Virus record (IMG/VR): IMGVR_UViG_3300032213_001373
Span: 1 to 64,000 of that record
DNA length: 64,000 nucleotides
Reading direction: 5' to 3' (one strand)
Source: a virus
The position numbers were made by a program, and so were the translations under genes. Below are positions 46,326 through 54,596 of the stretch, piece after piece; positions within the stretch are counted from its first letter, which is position 1, and every line of letters begins with the position of its first letter. Under the pieces are notes generated by a model. It did not search any database, had not been told where the DNA came from, and saw nothing but the letters and a program-made list of their open reading frames with translations.

Positions 46326-46607
46326 TTAGTTCACTTCTACAGTAAAGACTATTGCTGAAATTTGTCCGTCCCGAGAGTCCACGGTAGTGAAACCTGGACG
46401 GCAAGTTAGGTCTAATCCTCTAGGGGCTACGTAGCCTCTAGCTATAGCAATTGCTTTTACTGCCTGGTTTACTGCTGATGCACCTACCGCTCTAATCTTC
46501 ACCTGTGGTGCTTCATAGAGTGCGTGGGCAATAGCGGAACCAACCGACTGGGCATTCGATCCGGCGCTTACACGCAGGAACTTCTCATCTAGTTCTTTAT
46601 CTATCAC
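46326..46607 (-). CDS. SpoVS-family protein
   Basis: 93 residues from GTG 46607 (AGGAC 8 bases upstream). LRVSAGSNAQSVGSAIAHAL, KIRAVGASAVNQAVKAIAIA, RGYVAPRGLDLTCRPGFTTV and IVFTVEV follow the SpoVS family from end to end. SpoVS is a dimeric Alba-like fold protein first known from Bacillus sporulation and thought to bind nucleic acid. A phage copy could act as a nucleoid or RNA regulator. The start is set by the family N-terminus (two residues before the conserved K/L-R-V-S). Confidence 0.9.
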   Translation of the reverse strand: MIDKELDEKFLRVSAGSNAQSVGSAIAHALYEAPQVKIRAVGASAVNQAVKAIAIARGYVAPRGLDLTCRPGFTTVDSRDGQISAIVFTVEVN

Positions 46608-46665
46608 GTTTTGTAGTCCTTCAGTTGTCGAGTTGTTCGCCCCCTGATGGAAAACGGTACGTGAT

Positions 46666-47016
46666 TTAAGAGGATCCGTCAGCGTATCCAGCCTCTTTTA
46701 ATAGGTTTACAAAGTCTTCTAGACGTAGCATGACCGGCCATTCCCCGATATTAGCCTCTCCTTGGCCATTAAGACGTAGGACAGCTACAGGCAAATCTTT
46801 ACCGTTATGACGTTCCTTGAGCTGTTTTATAGCTGCACTGGGGTTGAAGTCTCTACGAGCCTTTACTTCCCAATCAATGCCTATAGTTCCAGTAACGTCT
46901 GTGCCAGACCTACCCGCCCCAGCTGACTCTGCATAGATCCAGCCGTGCTTAACTAAGAACTCAGCCAAAATCTTTTGAGATTTGTAGCCACGATGCTTCC
47001 TACTTTGAGATGGCAT
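46666..47016 (-). CDS. Holliday-junction-resolvase-like PD-(D/E)XK nuclease
   Basis: 116 residues. RKHRGYKSQKILAEFLVKHG, then AESAGAGRSGTDVTGTIGID followed by WEVKARRDFNP: the G-x-D ... D/E-x-K signature of PD-(D/E)XK enzymes in the arrangement seen in actinophage resolvase-like proteins. It would trim branches in recombining or packaging DNA. The dNMP kinase gene lies immediately upstream and overlaps it by 17 bases. Confidence 0.78.
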   Translation of the reverse strand: MPSQSRKHRGYKSQKILAEFLVKHGWIYAESAGAGRSGTDVTGTIGIDWEVKARRDFNPSAAIKQLKERHNGKDLPVAVLRLNGQGEANIGEWPVMLRLEDFVNLLKEAGYADGSS

Positions 47017-47632
47017 TACTCATCCTAGTCTGAATCAAAAGAGTTAGATCTTCAATTGTCCCGTTGTTAACAAAGATTTGATCAACCTTGTAATCATCTA
47101 GTTCGTGCTCTGAAACATGAGAGTTAACTGCTTCTACACCTAAACGCTTTATACGCCAGATCTGACCGCCTAACGAATGGACGGTCTCAGCTTCATTCTT
47201 AAATCGAACGTCTGTAATAACTAACTTATGATTACCGCCTACTACTGGATGTTCGGCAAGGTATGGCTTCAGAGCTTGGTTCACCCAAAAATCTTCACCA
47301 AACATATTACGTGCAGCTACACCGACATCCTGCAAAATGCGACGAACCTGTGGTTCTTGCTTAGCGTTATCCCAACCAACAAGGTTTACAAGATCTTTAA
47401 GATAACCTGTAGGGCTGCATGCAACCATTGGGTTAACTTCATAGATAAAGTTTCTAATGGTGTCGGCAAAAGCAACACGACGATAGCCATATCGCTCTAC
47501 TAAAATAGATGCGACTGTGTCCTTGCCAGACTGAGCGTAACCGGTAAGCCCGATAATTTTATACTCTGAATGAATGCCCAGCTCTTCATCAGTAAACATA
47601 GACATCTGTTCCCAGGTCATGGTGTCAACCAC
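47000..47632 (-). CDS. Deoxynucleoside monophosphate kinase
   Basis: Phosphorylates dNMPs for DNA synthesis. 210 residues (start GTG 47632; ATG 47620 possible). P-loop IGLTGYAQSGKDTVASILVE, RRVAFADTIRNFIYEVNPMV, DVGVAARNMFGEDFWVNQAL, and LVITDVRFKNEAETVHSLGG fit the T4 gp1-type dNMP kinases, including the ADxIR and D-V-R-F-x-N-E steps. The overlap with the resolvase gene shows joint expression with the recombination genes. Confidence 0.85.
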   Translation of the reverse strand: MVDTMTWEQMSMFTDEELGIHSEYKIIGLTGYAQSGKDTVASILVERYGYRRVAFADTIRNFIYEVNPMVACSPTGYLKDLVNLVGWDNAKQEPQVRRILQDVGVAARNMFGEDFWVNQALKPYLAEHPVVGGNHKLVITDVRFKNEAETVHSLGGQIWRIKRLGVEAVNSHVSEHELDDYKVDQIFVNNGTIEDLTLLIQTRMSNAISK

Positions 47633-48114
47633 ACACTTCTACCTGCAGCCTTGTTAATGTTAACTCGACGTGTGATCTCACGGTTGATAAGAGAGATGTC
47701 TTTAGATAGGCGTTCGGAAATAATCTGAATCAAACCATGGTAATTAGACAGCTCTTGAAATGAGTCTGCCTTACTACGATAGTCAGGATCTACTTCAATC
47801 TCAGCGTCCATCATGGCCACTGCTACTCCGGTGGTCTTTAGGGATAATTTTTTTCTAGCCCGAACTAAAGCAACCTGCTTGTCGGCCTCTGCTTTGTCTA
47901 CCTCTGCACACCAAAGCTGTAGGTTAATAAACTCTAAGTAAGCTACATACTTTGTGTACAGATCCATAACCTGCTCTTCTGACATACCTGTGATGTCAGC
48001 TGGTAGGGATGGAGCATCATAACCATAGTACTGGTTAACATCCATACCCTGCTGTTGAAGAGCACTAATAGTTTTACTACTAGCCTCAGCAACTTTCAAC
48101 TCAATAGGACTCAT
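47617..48114 (-). CDS. Unknown coiled-coil protein
   Basis: 165 residues from ATG 48114, with GGAGG 7 bases upstream; a GTG at 48120 would overlap the preceding stop. Long helices: VMDLYTKYVAYLEFINLQLW, KAEADKQVALVRARKKLSLK, ELSNYHGLIQIISERLSKDI. This kind of helical protein is frequent in actinophage replication blocks. No function known. Confidence 0.65.
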   Translation of the reverse strand: MSPIELKVAEASSKTISALQQQGMDVNQYYGYDAPSLPADITGMSEEQVMDLYTKYVAYLEFINLQLWCAEVDKAEADKQVALVRARKKLSLKTTGVAVAMMDAEIEVDPDYRSKADSFQELSNYHGLIQIISERLSKDISLINREITRRVNINKAAGRSVWLTP

Positions 48115-48116
48115 AC

Positions 48117-48284
48117 TCACGCCTCCACGTTCTCTTTAGCCCAGTCAATCCATTCAAAAATTAAATCGTCAACCTTAATAGTGTCAGCAAATCCGTTTTC
48201 CTGTAGATGCTCAAGAAAATCGTCGTCTCCTACTAAAACTGGAAGGTCAAGCCCTACCTCTAAGAATCCTGGATACTTGGTCAT
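48117..48284 (-). CDS. 55-residue acidic protein
   Basis: ATG 48284 and TGA at 48117; the stop overlaps the next gene's alternate GTG. MTKYPGFLEVGLDLPVLVGD then FLEHLQENGFADTIKVDDLI and an acidic helical end. It fits between the FmdB-like gene and the coiled-coil gene with coupled ends. No family recognised. Confidence 0.65.
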   Translation of the reverse strand: MTKYPGFLEVGLDLPVLVGDDDFLEHLQENGFADTIKVDDLIFEWIDWAKENVEA

Positions 48285-48451
48285 TGTCCGCCCCATCCCC
48301 CACCTTTAAGGTGGATACCAAAGTTTGAAAACTGTCTGAAGGCTTCTCCTCCACACTCACACATTACAGCAGGTGCAGGTCCATCAGCAATAGGGAAAAA
48401 GCTTTCGCTTGTCTCTTGACACACCGAACACTTGTACTCATAGTTAGGCAT
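48281..48451 (-). CDS. FmdB-type zinc-ribbon protein
   Basis: 56 residues from ATG 48451 (GAGGAG 6 bases upstream); the longer frame from 48532 lies inside the preceding gene. MPNYEYKCSVCQETSESFFP, then CECGGEAFRQFSNFGIHLKG match the FmdB family: M-P-x-Y-E-Y-x-C-x-x-C ... C-x-C-G-G. FmdB proteins are putative regulatory zinc ribbons, common in actinophages. Overlaps neighbours by 4 and 8 bases. Confidence 0.85.
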   Translation of the reverse strand: MPNYEYKCSVCQETSESFFPIADGPAPAVMCECGGEAFRQFSNFGIHLKGGGWGGQ

Positions 48452-49313
48452 TATCTTCTCCTCTGTATGGCTCACACCGCTTACATCCAGCCACTGAATC
48501 AATACTACACATAGGTGGGCGGTTGTTGTCAACTGCCCAGACTACATCTAAAGCCTTGTCAAAAATGTCAGCTACAAACTCTGGGTTGTACTGTACAACA
48601 AACTCTTTATAATCTTGGTTAGCTTTAAGCTCATAGATAAATACAATCTCTTTTGGAGCTGACTCAAGCAAACCTTCCTCAACCATTAGGTGAGCTAGGT
48701 GAAGGTACATCTGACCTTGCAACTGGTGAGCTCGGAAAGGTTGCTTAACATTACGCCAAGCTTTTTCTAGATCCCCATCAGCCTGCGCCAAGATTGCAGG
48801 TGCTTCAAAACGAAGTGTTCCTGTACCTATAGATTTAATTTCAATAAGGCAGTCATCGCCTAGGCCTTTGATCCAACCATCAGCGTGTCCGCTAATCCTA
48901 TGCTTGGCACTACGTAAAGGTACTTCTGCATAGTCAACACTTGGGTGGATATCTTTAGACACACCCCAGCTTGTTCCAGTCTTATCCCTCCACATACCGT
49001 AGAGAATTCCCATGTCTCTAAACCATCCCTGCCATTTAGCGTGGATAGCGTGACCCTCTGCAAAGATAGATACCTGTCGCAGAGTTAACTTCTCTCGAGT
49101 TTCTACATAGTTACCACGAAGGGCATGGTAAGAAGCCAGAGCACACCACTCGGGCTTAATAAGATCAGATGGATGCAGCACATCCTGGCTACGCTCATCA
49201 AAAGGTTGGGACAACGTGTAACGCTCAAGAGAGCCCATCAATCTAGACTCCCGCTTAGAAGCATTAAGAAACGCTTTAAGTTCCTTGCTAGCTACTGTCT
49301 TTGGCTTTCCCAT
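48444..49313 (-). CDS. PD-(D/E)XK exonuclease (RecB/Cas4-like)
   Basis: 289 residues. HRISGHADGWIKGLGDDCLI then EIKSIGTG holds the D...E-x-K core. HQLQGQMYLHLAHLMVEEGL is the Q-x-x-x-Y motif of RecB-type nucleases, and a possible metal-binding GCKRCEPY closes the protein. In phages these enzymes resect DNA ends for recombination together with RecA-like proteins, consistent with the RecA at 49940. Fe-S coordination as in Cas4 cannot be judged: only two Cys are near the end. Confidence 0.82.
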   Translation of the reverse strand: MGKPKTVASKELKAFLNASKRESRLMGSLERYTLSQPFDERSQDVLHPSDLIKPEWCALASYHALRGNYVETREKLTLRQVSIFAEGHAIHAKWQGWFRDMGILYGMWRDKTGTSWGVSKDIHPSVDYAEVPLRSAKHRISGHADGWIKGLGDDCLIEIKSIGTGTLRFEAPAILAQADGDLEKAWRNVKQPFRAHQLQGQMYLHLAHLMVEEGLLESAPKEIVFIYELKANQDYKEFVVQYNPEFVADIFDKALDVVWAVDNNRPPMCSIDSVAGCKRCEPYRGEDNA

Positions 49314-49632
49314 ACTTACCCTCCGAGTTTATCCATTCGTCCAAGGTCAATCCTTTGGCCTTGTATCTGCGCTGTGCTGCATTTCTTTCTCGATGGGACA
49401 TACCACCAAATATTCCATGCAGCTCGTCATTCATGATAGCTTCTTTCAAACACTCTTTGCGTACAGGGCAGGGAGGTCGACCGTCCTTGCCCCAACAAAT
49501 AGCTTTTGCTTGATCTGCTATCGGCTTATATAAAGTTTTGTCTCTTGGCGGGAAAAATATTTCCGTATCTTCCCCTCGGCACTTTGCCTTATAACGCCAA
49601 GCCCAAGACGCTTCGTCCTGGTAATCGTCCAT
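49288..49632 (-). CDS. WhiB-family transcriptional regulator (copy 1)
   Basis: Actinobacterial Fe-S regulator. 114 residues. Four Cys: KCRGEDTEIFFPPRD, then AKAICWGKDGRPPCPVRKEC. HGIFGGMSHRERNAAQRRYK is the glycine turn and basic helix. The turn is GIFGG rather than the usual G[VI]WGG. Spacing between the second and third Cys is 8 rather than 2 residues, which is longer than in WhiB copy 2. Phage WhiB proteins are known to steer host sigma factor A transcription. It overlaps the nuclease gene by 26 bases. Confidence 0.85.
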   Translation of the reverse strand: MDDYQDEASWAWRYKAKCRGEDTEIFFPPRDKTLYKPIADQAKAICWGKDGRPPCPVRKECLKEAIMNDELHGIFGGMSHRERNAAQRRYKAKGLTLDEWINSEGKYGKAKDSS

Positions 49633-49953
49633 TCATTCACCTCTAATTGAGTTACGAAGTTCAAAAAAATCTTCCTCCAAAAGAACTACATAATTCTCAC
49701 CGTCAAGATGAAGCCCTAGCACCGGTGTCCGGCTATCTAGTATTGCTTCGGTTGTGATCTTCTTCAAGACTTCTGACTTGATAGTAACTGACTTCTTGCC
49801 AGTCCACTTATGCTCAATCAAAAGCTCGTCGTTTCTCACGTCGCCCTTGCGAGACCAGAAAGCTCCAGAAGCAGCAGTGCGTTTGCCGTTGATCTTCTTT
49901 TCTAATCGCTTCTCATGCTTAAGCGATTCTTTCTGACCTTCACTCTTCATCAA
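49633..49953 (-). CDS. PD-(D/E)XK-like recombination nuclease
   Basis: 106 residues, basic. KRTAASGAFWSRKGDVRNDE then LLIEHKWTGKKSVTIKSEVL shows a G-D-V...(L/I)-I-E-x-K pattern, as in Hjc-type resolvases and VRR-type nucleases. TPVLGLHLDGENYVVLLEED is a late strand. It overlaps the end of the RecA gene by 14 bases, so the two act together in recombination. Confidence 0.72.
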   Translation of the reverse strand: MMKSEGQKESLKHEKRLEKKINGKRTAASGAFWSRKGDVRNDELLIEHKWTGKKSVTIKSEVLKKITTEAILDSRTPVLGLHLDGENYVVLLEEDFFELRNSIRGE

Positions 49954-50989
49954 GAACCAGTACAGGTTGAGCTTTGATAGTGCTCATCACTGCCTTGCTG
50001 ATCTCCTCACGGAGGTCGACTTCTTCTCGAAGAGAGTCAATAAGGGCTGGTGCGCCTTGCCACTTACGATCACCATAATACATCCATCCGCCACGTCTAT
50101 CGACGATGCCGTTCAAAATGCTTAGGGCAACGATTTCCTTGCCAGTATCGTATTGACCTGCATCAATTGGGCCACCATCTGCAAAGTAAAAGTCCATATA
50201 AGCAGTCTGCTGAGGTGGGAAGGTCTTGTTCTTTACTGTGCGAACACGGATAGTCTGTCCCACACGGCGCTTCTCCTGACCAGTACCTACCTCTAGCCAG
50301 TCATCACGCTTTACCTCGCAACGAATTGCGTAGGCATAATCCTTACCCAAACCACCTGGAGTAGTACGAGGATCTCCGTGAATAACGCCGATCTTCATAC
50401 GATACTGATTGATCATAATTCCAAGGACTGGTCGTTCCGATTCGATGAGGTCTCGCTTGGTAGCTGACGCCACTTTTCTAAAGAACTTATTGGTAATAAG
50501 TGCGCCACGACCCACAGTAAATTCTTCCATATGCTTTTCATCTTCTGCGCTAGGAACCAAGGCAGGAAGGGAATCAATAACAACCATGTCCACAGCTTTG
50601 CTCTCCATAAATTGAATGACCGAATCAAATGCATCCTCCATGCTATTAGTCTCTACAAGAAGAACTCTGCTGGTATCTACCCCGCAAAATTCTGCGTACT
50701 TAGAATCAAAATCTTCTGCAGCAATCCATACTGCTGTAAACTCTGGGTTAATCTTTTGATTAGCTGCAATAGTCTTTAGAGCAATTGCAGTCTTACCATG
50801 AGACGCTTCACCCATAAGCTCTACCCAACGGTTCATAGGCCAACCTCCACCAAGAACCACATCAAGTGTTAAAGACCCTGTTGTAATGCGTTGTGGAATA
50901 TGTGTATCTCCGGCGAGCACAACAGTATTAGCACCAAGCTTCTTATTAATTCCTGCTGCAATCTTTAATGCCTCTGCGTTTAATGCCAT
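49940..50989 (-). CDS. RecA-like recombinase
   Basis: Strand-exchange ATPase. 349 residues with the Walker A GEASHGKT, VWIAAEDFDSKYAEFCGVD containing the catalytic Glu, Walker B DMVVIDSLPALV, and the L2-type region PGGLGKDYAYAIRCEVKRDD, as in RecA. Compared with cellular RecA, the N-terminal linker and the C-terminal part are shorter, typical of phage RecA. Flanked by resolvase-like and nuclease genes, it forms the recombination core. Confidence 0.9.
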   Translation of the reverse strand: MALNAEALKIAAGINKKLGANTVVLAGDTHIPQRITTGSLTLDVVLGGGWPMNRWVELMGEASHGKTAIALKTIAANQKINPEFTAVWIAAEDFDSKYAEFCGVDTSRVLLVETNSMEDAFDSVIQFMESKAVDMVVIDSLPALVPSAEDEKHMEEFTVGRGALITNKFFRKVASATKRDLIESERPVLGIMINQYRMKIGVIHGDPRTTPGGLGKDYAYAIRCEVKRDDWLEVGTGQEKRRVGQTIRVRTVKNKTFPPQQTAYMDFYFADGGPIDAGQYDTGKEIVALSILNGIVDRRGGWMYYGDRKWQGAPALIDSLREEVDLREEISKAVMSTIKAQPVLVLDEE

Positions 50990-50994
50990 TGTAA

Positions 50995-51381
50995 TTAACC
51001 TAACCTATCTACGATTACATTTGGATTGAATCCTCCGCCTTGTGACGGCTGACGTGCTGCAATCGGTGCCCCACCTTGTCCGGTACCACCGACACCTGTT
51101 CCAGCTTGAACAATTGGATAACCGCAATCATAACAACGTTTGCGCTGCGTACCAACTGGAGCCATGTAATTGCCAGACATACATCCTGGACAACGTTCCT
51201 GGTCTCTAGCACTTTGAGCACGTGTAACTAACTGATCTTGGTTTGGATCATAAGATACTTGTACGTTAGGTGCTTGCTGTGGCGGTCGGTATACGTTTCC
51301 TTGAGGCGGTGTAGTAGGGGGAGTATTTGGAAGAGGTCCATTTGCTCCAAGTTTGTTAGCCCACCAATTACTGTTACTCAT
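50995..51381 (-). CDS. Pro/Gln-rich protein with zinc ribbon
   Basis: 128 residues from ATG 51381 (GGAGG 6 bases upstream); ATG 51408 is less likely. A Pro-rich N-terminal half (NGPLPNTPPTTPPQGNVYRP) leads to CPGCMSGNYMAPVGTQRKRC then YDCGYPIV, a C-x2-C ... C-x2-C zinc ribbon. The C-terminus is Gly/Gln-rich. A single-stranded-DNA or protein contact is plausible. It sits between RecA and the pol-side genes. Confidence 0.65.
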   Translation of the reverse strand: MSNSNWWANKLGANGPLPNTPPTTPPQGNVYRPPQQAPNVQVSYDPNQDQLVTRAQSARDQERCPGCMSGNYMAPVGTQRKRCYDCGYPIVQAGTGVGGTGQGGAPIAARQPSQGGGFNPNVIVDRLG

Positions 51382-51793
51382 CGTAATCCTCCACGACATT
51401 AGATTCAATTAACCCTAAACTAAATAATGTAGAAACGCAAGATACAGATGATGCAAGAGAGACAAGTCTGAACAATTCCAGCAGCTGCTCTACTTTTTCA
51501 TCTGGGAGGTCATTAAAGTCCTCGTCATCAATGATGTATGCAGCTGAGGCAATACGTGCAGAGATGTCAGCATGTGCATCGATAAACGGTAGGAGAGCAG
51601 CCATACGAGTCAGGCGATCCTGACTTGCACGCTCTTCCATCTCAGAAACTTCTTCTGATACCGGTGGCAAACCCATGTGTGCTGCAATCTCTTCTGCTGG
51701 CATCATCATTGAATCATAAATGACCTGACGAATAAGGACAGGAAGAGGTACCTGTTGTACCAAGACTTTCTTTTTACGTCTGAACAAATTCAC
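51374..51793 (-). CDS. Unknown helical protein downstream of the polymerase
   Basis: 139 residues from GTG 51793, which overlaps the polymerase stop (GTGA) and has GGGGAG 7 bases upstream; the ATG at 51808 has no such site. MNLFRRKKKVLVQQVPLPVL then helical segments with EMEERASQDRLTRMAALLPF. No catalytic motif. Perhaps a polymerase accessory, by position only. Confidence 0.6.
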   Translation of the reverse strand: MNLFRRKKKVLVQQVPLPVLIRQVIYDSMMMPAEEIAAHMGLPPVSEEVSEMEERASQDRLTRMAALLPFIDAHADISARIASAAYIIDDEDFNDLPDEKVEQLLELFRLVSLASSVSCVSTLFSLGLIESNVVEDYDE

Positions 51794-53766
51794 TTTGCTT
51801 CTCCCCATCGTTGTACCACCTTTACATCTGCAATCATTGGAATGGATAAGGCTTTGATGCCTTCCATAGCCTGACGAATTGCTTCGGCTGTATCCTCAGC
51901 AAGATGATCAGGAGTTACTGTCACCAGTTCATCGTGTACCGTAAGAATCAAACTTGATTCGTTAGGGATCATCTTATGTGCCCTAATCATAGCAAGTTTA
52001 ATGAGGTCTGCTGCCGACCCTTGGATAACGGTATTGAATGCCTGACGTTCTGCCCTGGAACGCTTCCAGACCTCACTAGAACGAAGCTCCGGTAGGTAAC
52101 GTCGCCTGTTCATGTAGGTAGAGGCATACGGTATAGGGGCATGCCGACGGCTCTCTGCAATCACCTGCTTCTTATAGCGGGCAACGGCAGGAAACTTATG
52201 TAAGAAGTCGTCTAGAAGAGTTCTTGCCTCAGCAACAGTAACGCCAATAGAGTCTGCAATTTTATCTGGACCAACGCCGTACATCATTGCCAATACCAAA
52301 GTCTTGGCTGCGCTACGGTCTACACCTACCGTGTTTCCAATGGTTGTATAGATATCTTCTCCGGCCAGATAAGAGCTACAGAGGATACGATCATTGCTAA
52401 AGGATGCCAAAACTCTAGGCTCAATCTGAGAGTAGTCAGCTACAACTAACTTGTAACCTTCCGGAGCGGTGAACAGGTTTCGGATCGCTTTACCGTTAGG
52501 TGTGCGTGGGTTAGGAACATTCTGAAGGTTTGGATTACGACTAGAAAAACGCCCTGTCTCAGCGCCGTACTGTACAAAGTCAGTATGAATACGACCATTC
52601 AATAGTAAGCTTTTCTTAGCCACAATCTTTGATTTACCTGCAAGAGTTCTAGTGATGTCACCACCAAGATATGGGATCACATATGTAGTAAGCAGCTTAT
52701 TAAGATCTGAATAAGCAATCAAACCATCTACTAAAGCATCTTTACCAGCAAATGCTTGAAGAGCTGGTTCTGATACTGAGTAGTCTGAGACAGAAGAGAG
52801 TTGACCCTCCTCAGCCCTCTTCTGCCCAGCTGGGGTAAGGACCTTAGGCCGAAGCCCACGTCCCCCATCCTTCTTCAATGAGAATAATAATTTCTGCTTC
52901 TCTGGAACACTATTAATATTAAAAGCTTTTCCTGCAATCCGATAGATACTTGCCTTGGTAGTTTCCAGCTGCAGTTCTAGATCTGCTTTGAGGATCTCCA
53001 AGCGCTTAGTATCAATGTCAGCGCCACGTAGTTCCATAGAACAAATGACACTTAACACATCCATCTCAAGGTTAAAGATGCCACGCAACCCATCCTTATC
53101 AAGCTTGTCTGATAAGTGAAGCCAAAGCTTCCAAGTCCATTCAGCATCTAGGGCTGCGTAGGTAGCAACCTCTTCGAAAGAATACTTCTCTACTTCTTTA
53201 CCCACACCTTTGACCATGTGATACCCGAACTCACGTTGCAAGCAATCATCTAGACCAAGGTTGTTCCGGTCCTGTGTATTAATAATAAATGCAGCATTAA
53301 GGGTACAGGCGTATGGTTGAGCAGGGAGTCCACCCAAATACTTTGAAACGCTCTGTAGATCAAACTTAAGGTTGTGCCCAGCCTTTACCTTAGAACTGTT
53401 AAGTAAAGGCTTAAGAGCCTTAAATACTTCCGCCGGCGTTAGCTGTTCTGGCGCAGGGCCAAAGATTCGTGTGGACTTACGTTCGTCTTTACTGTAGTCG
53501 GTGGGGCGTAGTTCTAAGCCTTTTTCTAGACGAGCGTGAGCTGATGGTAGCAATGGGTACTCTGTGCGAAGGTACTCTCCATTGGGATGTCCCATAGGGA
53601 TAACGTCTACACGATCATATGTAGACATAGAGATCCAAGTAACAATGTTCTGTCGTGGATCTCCGCGATGGTCTCCAACTGTTTCTACGTCAAACGCAAA
53701 AGCATCTACTTTATCGTAGGCAGCAACAAGTTCTTCAAGTTGTTTGGTGGTCGTAACAATATTCAT
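51790..53766 (-). CDS. Family A DNA polymerase (Pol I-like)
   Basis: Main replicative polymerase. 658 residues from ATG 53766 (AGGAG 5 bases upstream); the frame back to 53835 is rejected. A 3'-5' exonuclease domain carries AFDVETVG, GHNLKFDLQSVSKYL and YAALDAEWTWKL. The polymerase domain has motif A (VVADYSQIEPRVLASFSNDR), motif B (RSAAKTLVLAMMYGVGPDKI) and motif C (ILTVHDELVTV). There is no 5'-3' exonuclease. It is preceded by an unusual hairpin (53788). Residue after the motif A/B positions is Tyr/Met as in many phage polymerases; effect on inhibitor tolerance cannot be judged. Confidence 0.93.
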   Translation of the reverse strand: MNIVTTTKQLEELVAAYDKVDAFAFDVETVGDHRGDPRQNIVTWISMSTYDRVDVIPMGHPNGEYLRTEYPLLPSAHARLEKGLELRPTDYSKDERKSTRIFGPAPEQLTPAEVFKALKPLLNSSKVKAGHNLKFDLQSVSKYLGGLPAQPYACTLNAAFIINTQDRNNLGLDDCLQREFGYHMVKGVGKEVEKYSFEEVATYAALDAEWTWKLWLHLSDKLDKDGLRGIFNLEMDVLSVICSMELRGADIDTKRLEILKADLELQLETTKASIYRIAGKAFNINSVPEKQKLLFSLKKDGGRGLRPKVLTPAGQKRAEEGQLSSVSDYSVSEPALQAFAGKDALVDGLIAYSDLNKLLTTYVIPYLGGDITRTLAGKSKIVAKKSLLLNGRIHTDFVQYGAETGRFSSRNPNLQNVPNPRTPNGKAIRNLFTAPEGYKLVVADYSQIEPRVLASFSNDRILCSSYLAGEDIYTTIGNTVGVDRSAAKTLVLAMMYGVGPDKIADSIGVTVAEARTLLDDFLHKFPAVARYKKQVIAESRRHAPIPYASTYMNRRRYLPELRSSEVWKRSRAERQAFNTVIQGSAADLIKLAMIRAHKMIPNESSLILTVHDELVTVTPDHLAEDTAEAIRQAMEGIKALSIPMIADVKVVQRWGEAK

Positions 53767-53787
53767 TATGCTCCTGATGATTAGGGA

Positions 53788-53833
53788 GCTGGGGGCCTGT
53801 AAGAGAAAGGAGGTAAAAGACCAGGCCCCCAGC
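53788..53833 (-). promoter_or_regulatory. 12-bp perfect hairpin whose loop matches the 16S anti-Shine-Dalgarno tail
   Basis: 53788-53799 pairs perfectly with 53822-53833. On the minus-strand transcript the 22-base loop contains ACCTCCTTTCT (53804-53814), identical to the 3' end of bacterial 16S rRNA. It lies between the stop of the ssDNA-binding-like gene and the AGGAG of the polymerase gene, so it may be a terminator/attenuator or an RNA element that pairs with ribosome sites. Confidence 0.6.
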
Positions 53834-53845
53834 AACTATAGTGGG

Positions 53846-54553
53846 TTAGAGCTGTCCAGCGATTTCACGAGCAATCTCTTCAAGTTCAGCCTTTGTCGGA
53901 ATGTGAAGTGCTTCCGGTCCAAGTGGCTTCATTGGTTTGATTAACTCGGCTGCTGCTACAGGATCAATTTCCCAGTCATCAGCAAGATCGCGCTCTTTAA
54001 CAGGAGCTATAGAGTACGCGGTCTTTGTACCAGTACCGGACTTGCTAACAGCCCAGTAAATATCTGGACGATCAAGTGGTCCAGTCTTCTTATCAGTGTG
54101 GAGCTTTTCAAGCTGACCACATAGACGAACGCCTACAACCATAAGTTCGATCTTTGGTTCTTCGGCAGAAAGATTAACTACAGAGAATGCAAACTTTTGA
54201 TCTGGCTTGCTTCCTACTGCAATTAGTGGATCGCCCTCACCAATACTAATAAATGAGCGCTTGCCCTGACGGTTAACCCAGTGCTGCATAAAGGTCATTG
54301 GTTCGCCAGAGATGAATTTGATTAGCTGAACGTCCTCAGTAAACTTGAAGTCGTTTGCATACTTTTCATTGGACTTAGCAACTGCTTTCTTAGCTGCTGC
54401 CCAACCTGATTGGATTGTAGAAGAACGATCTGATGTATCGTTTTCGTTTTCTTCTACGAACATTTCCTCAAGCTCTGCTTGAGATGGACTGTGCATTGTG
54501 TCAACATATGAGTCAACATTTGGTGCGTCTTCTTTATCAATACGAATACCCAT
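53846..54553 (-). CDS. Single-stranded-DNA-binding-like protein
   Basis: 235 residues from ATG 54553 (AAAGGAG 8 bases upstream). An acidic, flexible N-terminus precedes a β-rich region: DVQLIKFISGEPMTFMQHWV, FAFSVVNLSAEEPKIELMVV, then GVRLCGQLEKLHTD. TGPLDRPDIYWAVSKSGTGT and YSIAPVKERDLADDWEI complete it. I know similar proteins from actinophage replication blocks annotated as ssDNA-binding. Here the position directly upstream of the polymerase agrees. The ATG at 54589 with several Met-Ala repeats is not used. Confidence 0.7.
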   Translation of the reverse strand: MGIRIDKEDAPNVDSYVDTMHSPSQAELEEMFVEENENDTSDRSSTIQSGWAAAKKAVAKSNEKYANDFKFTEDVQLIKFISGEPMTFMQHWVNRQGKRSFISIGEGDPLIAVGSKPDQKFAFSVVNLSAEEPKIELMVVGVRLCGQLEKLHTDKKTGPLDRPDIYWAVSKSGTGTKTAYSIAPVKERDLADDWEIDPVAAAELIKPMKPLGPEALHIPTKAELEEIAREIAGQL

Positions 54554-54596
54554 TTGGGGTACTCCTTTCATAGCCATAGCCATAGTCATAGTAGAG

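Noticed and set aside
53767-53835. Extension of the DNA polymerase to the start at 53835
   Set aside because: It would be translated through the 12-bp hairpin; ATG 53766 has an AGGAG and matches the usual N-terminus of the exonuclease domain.
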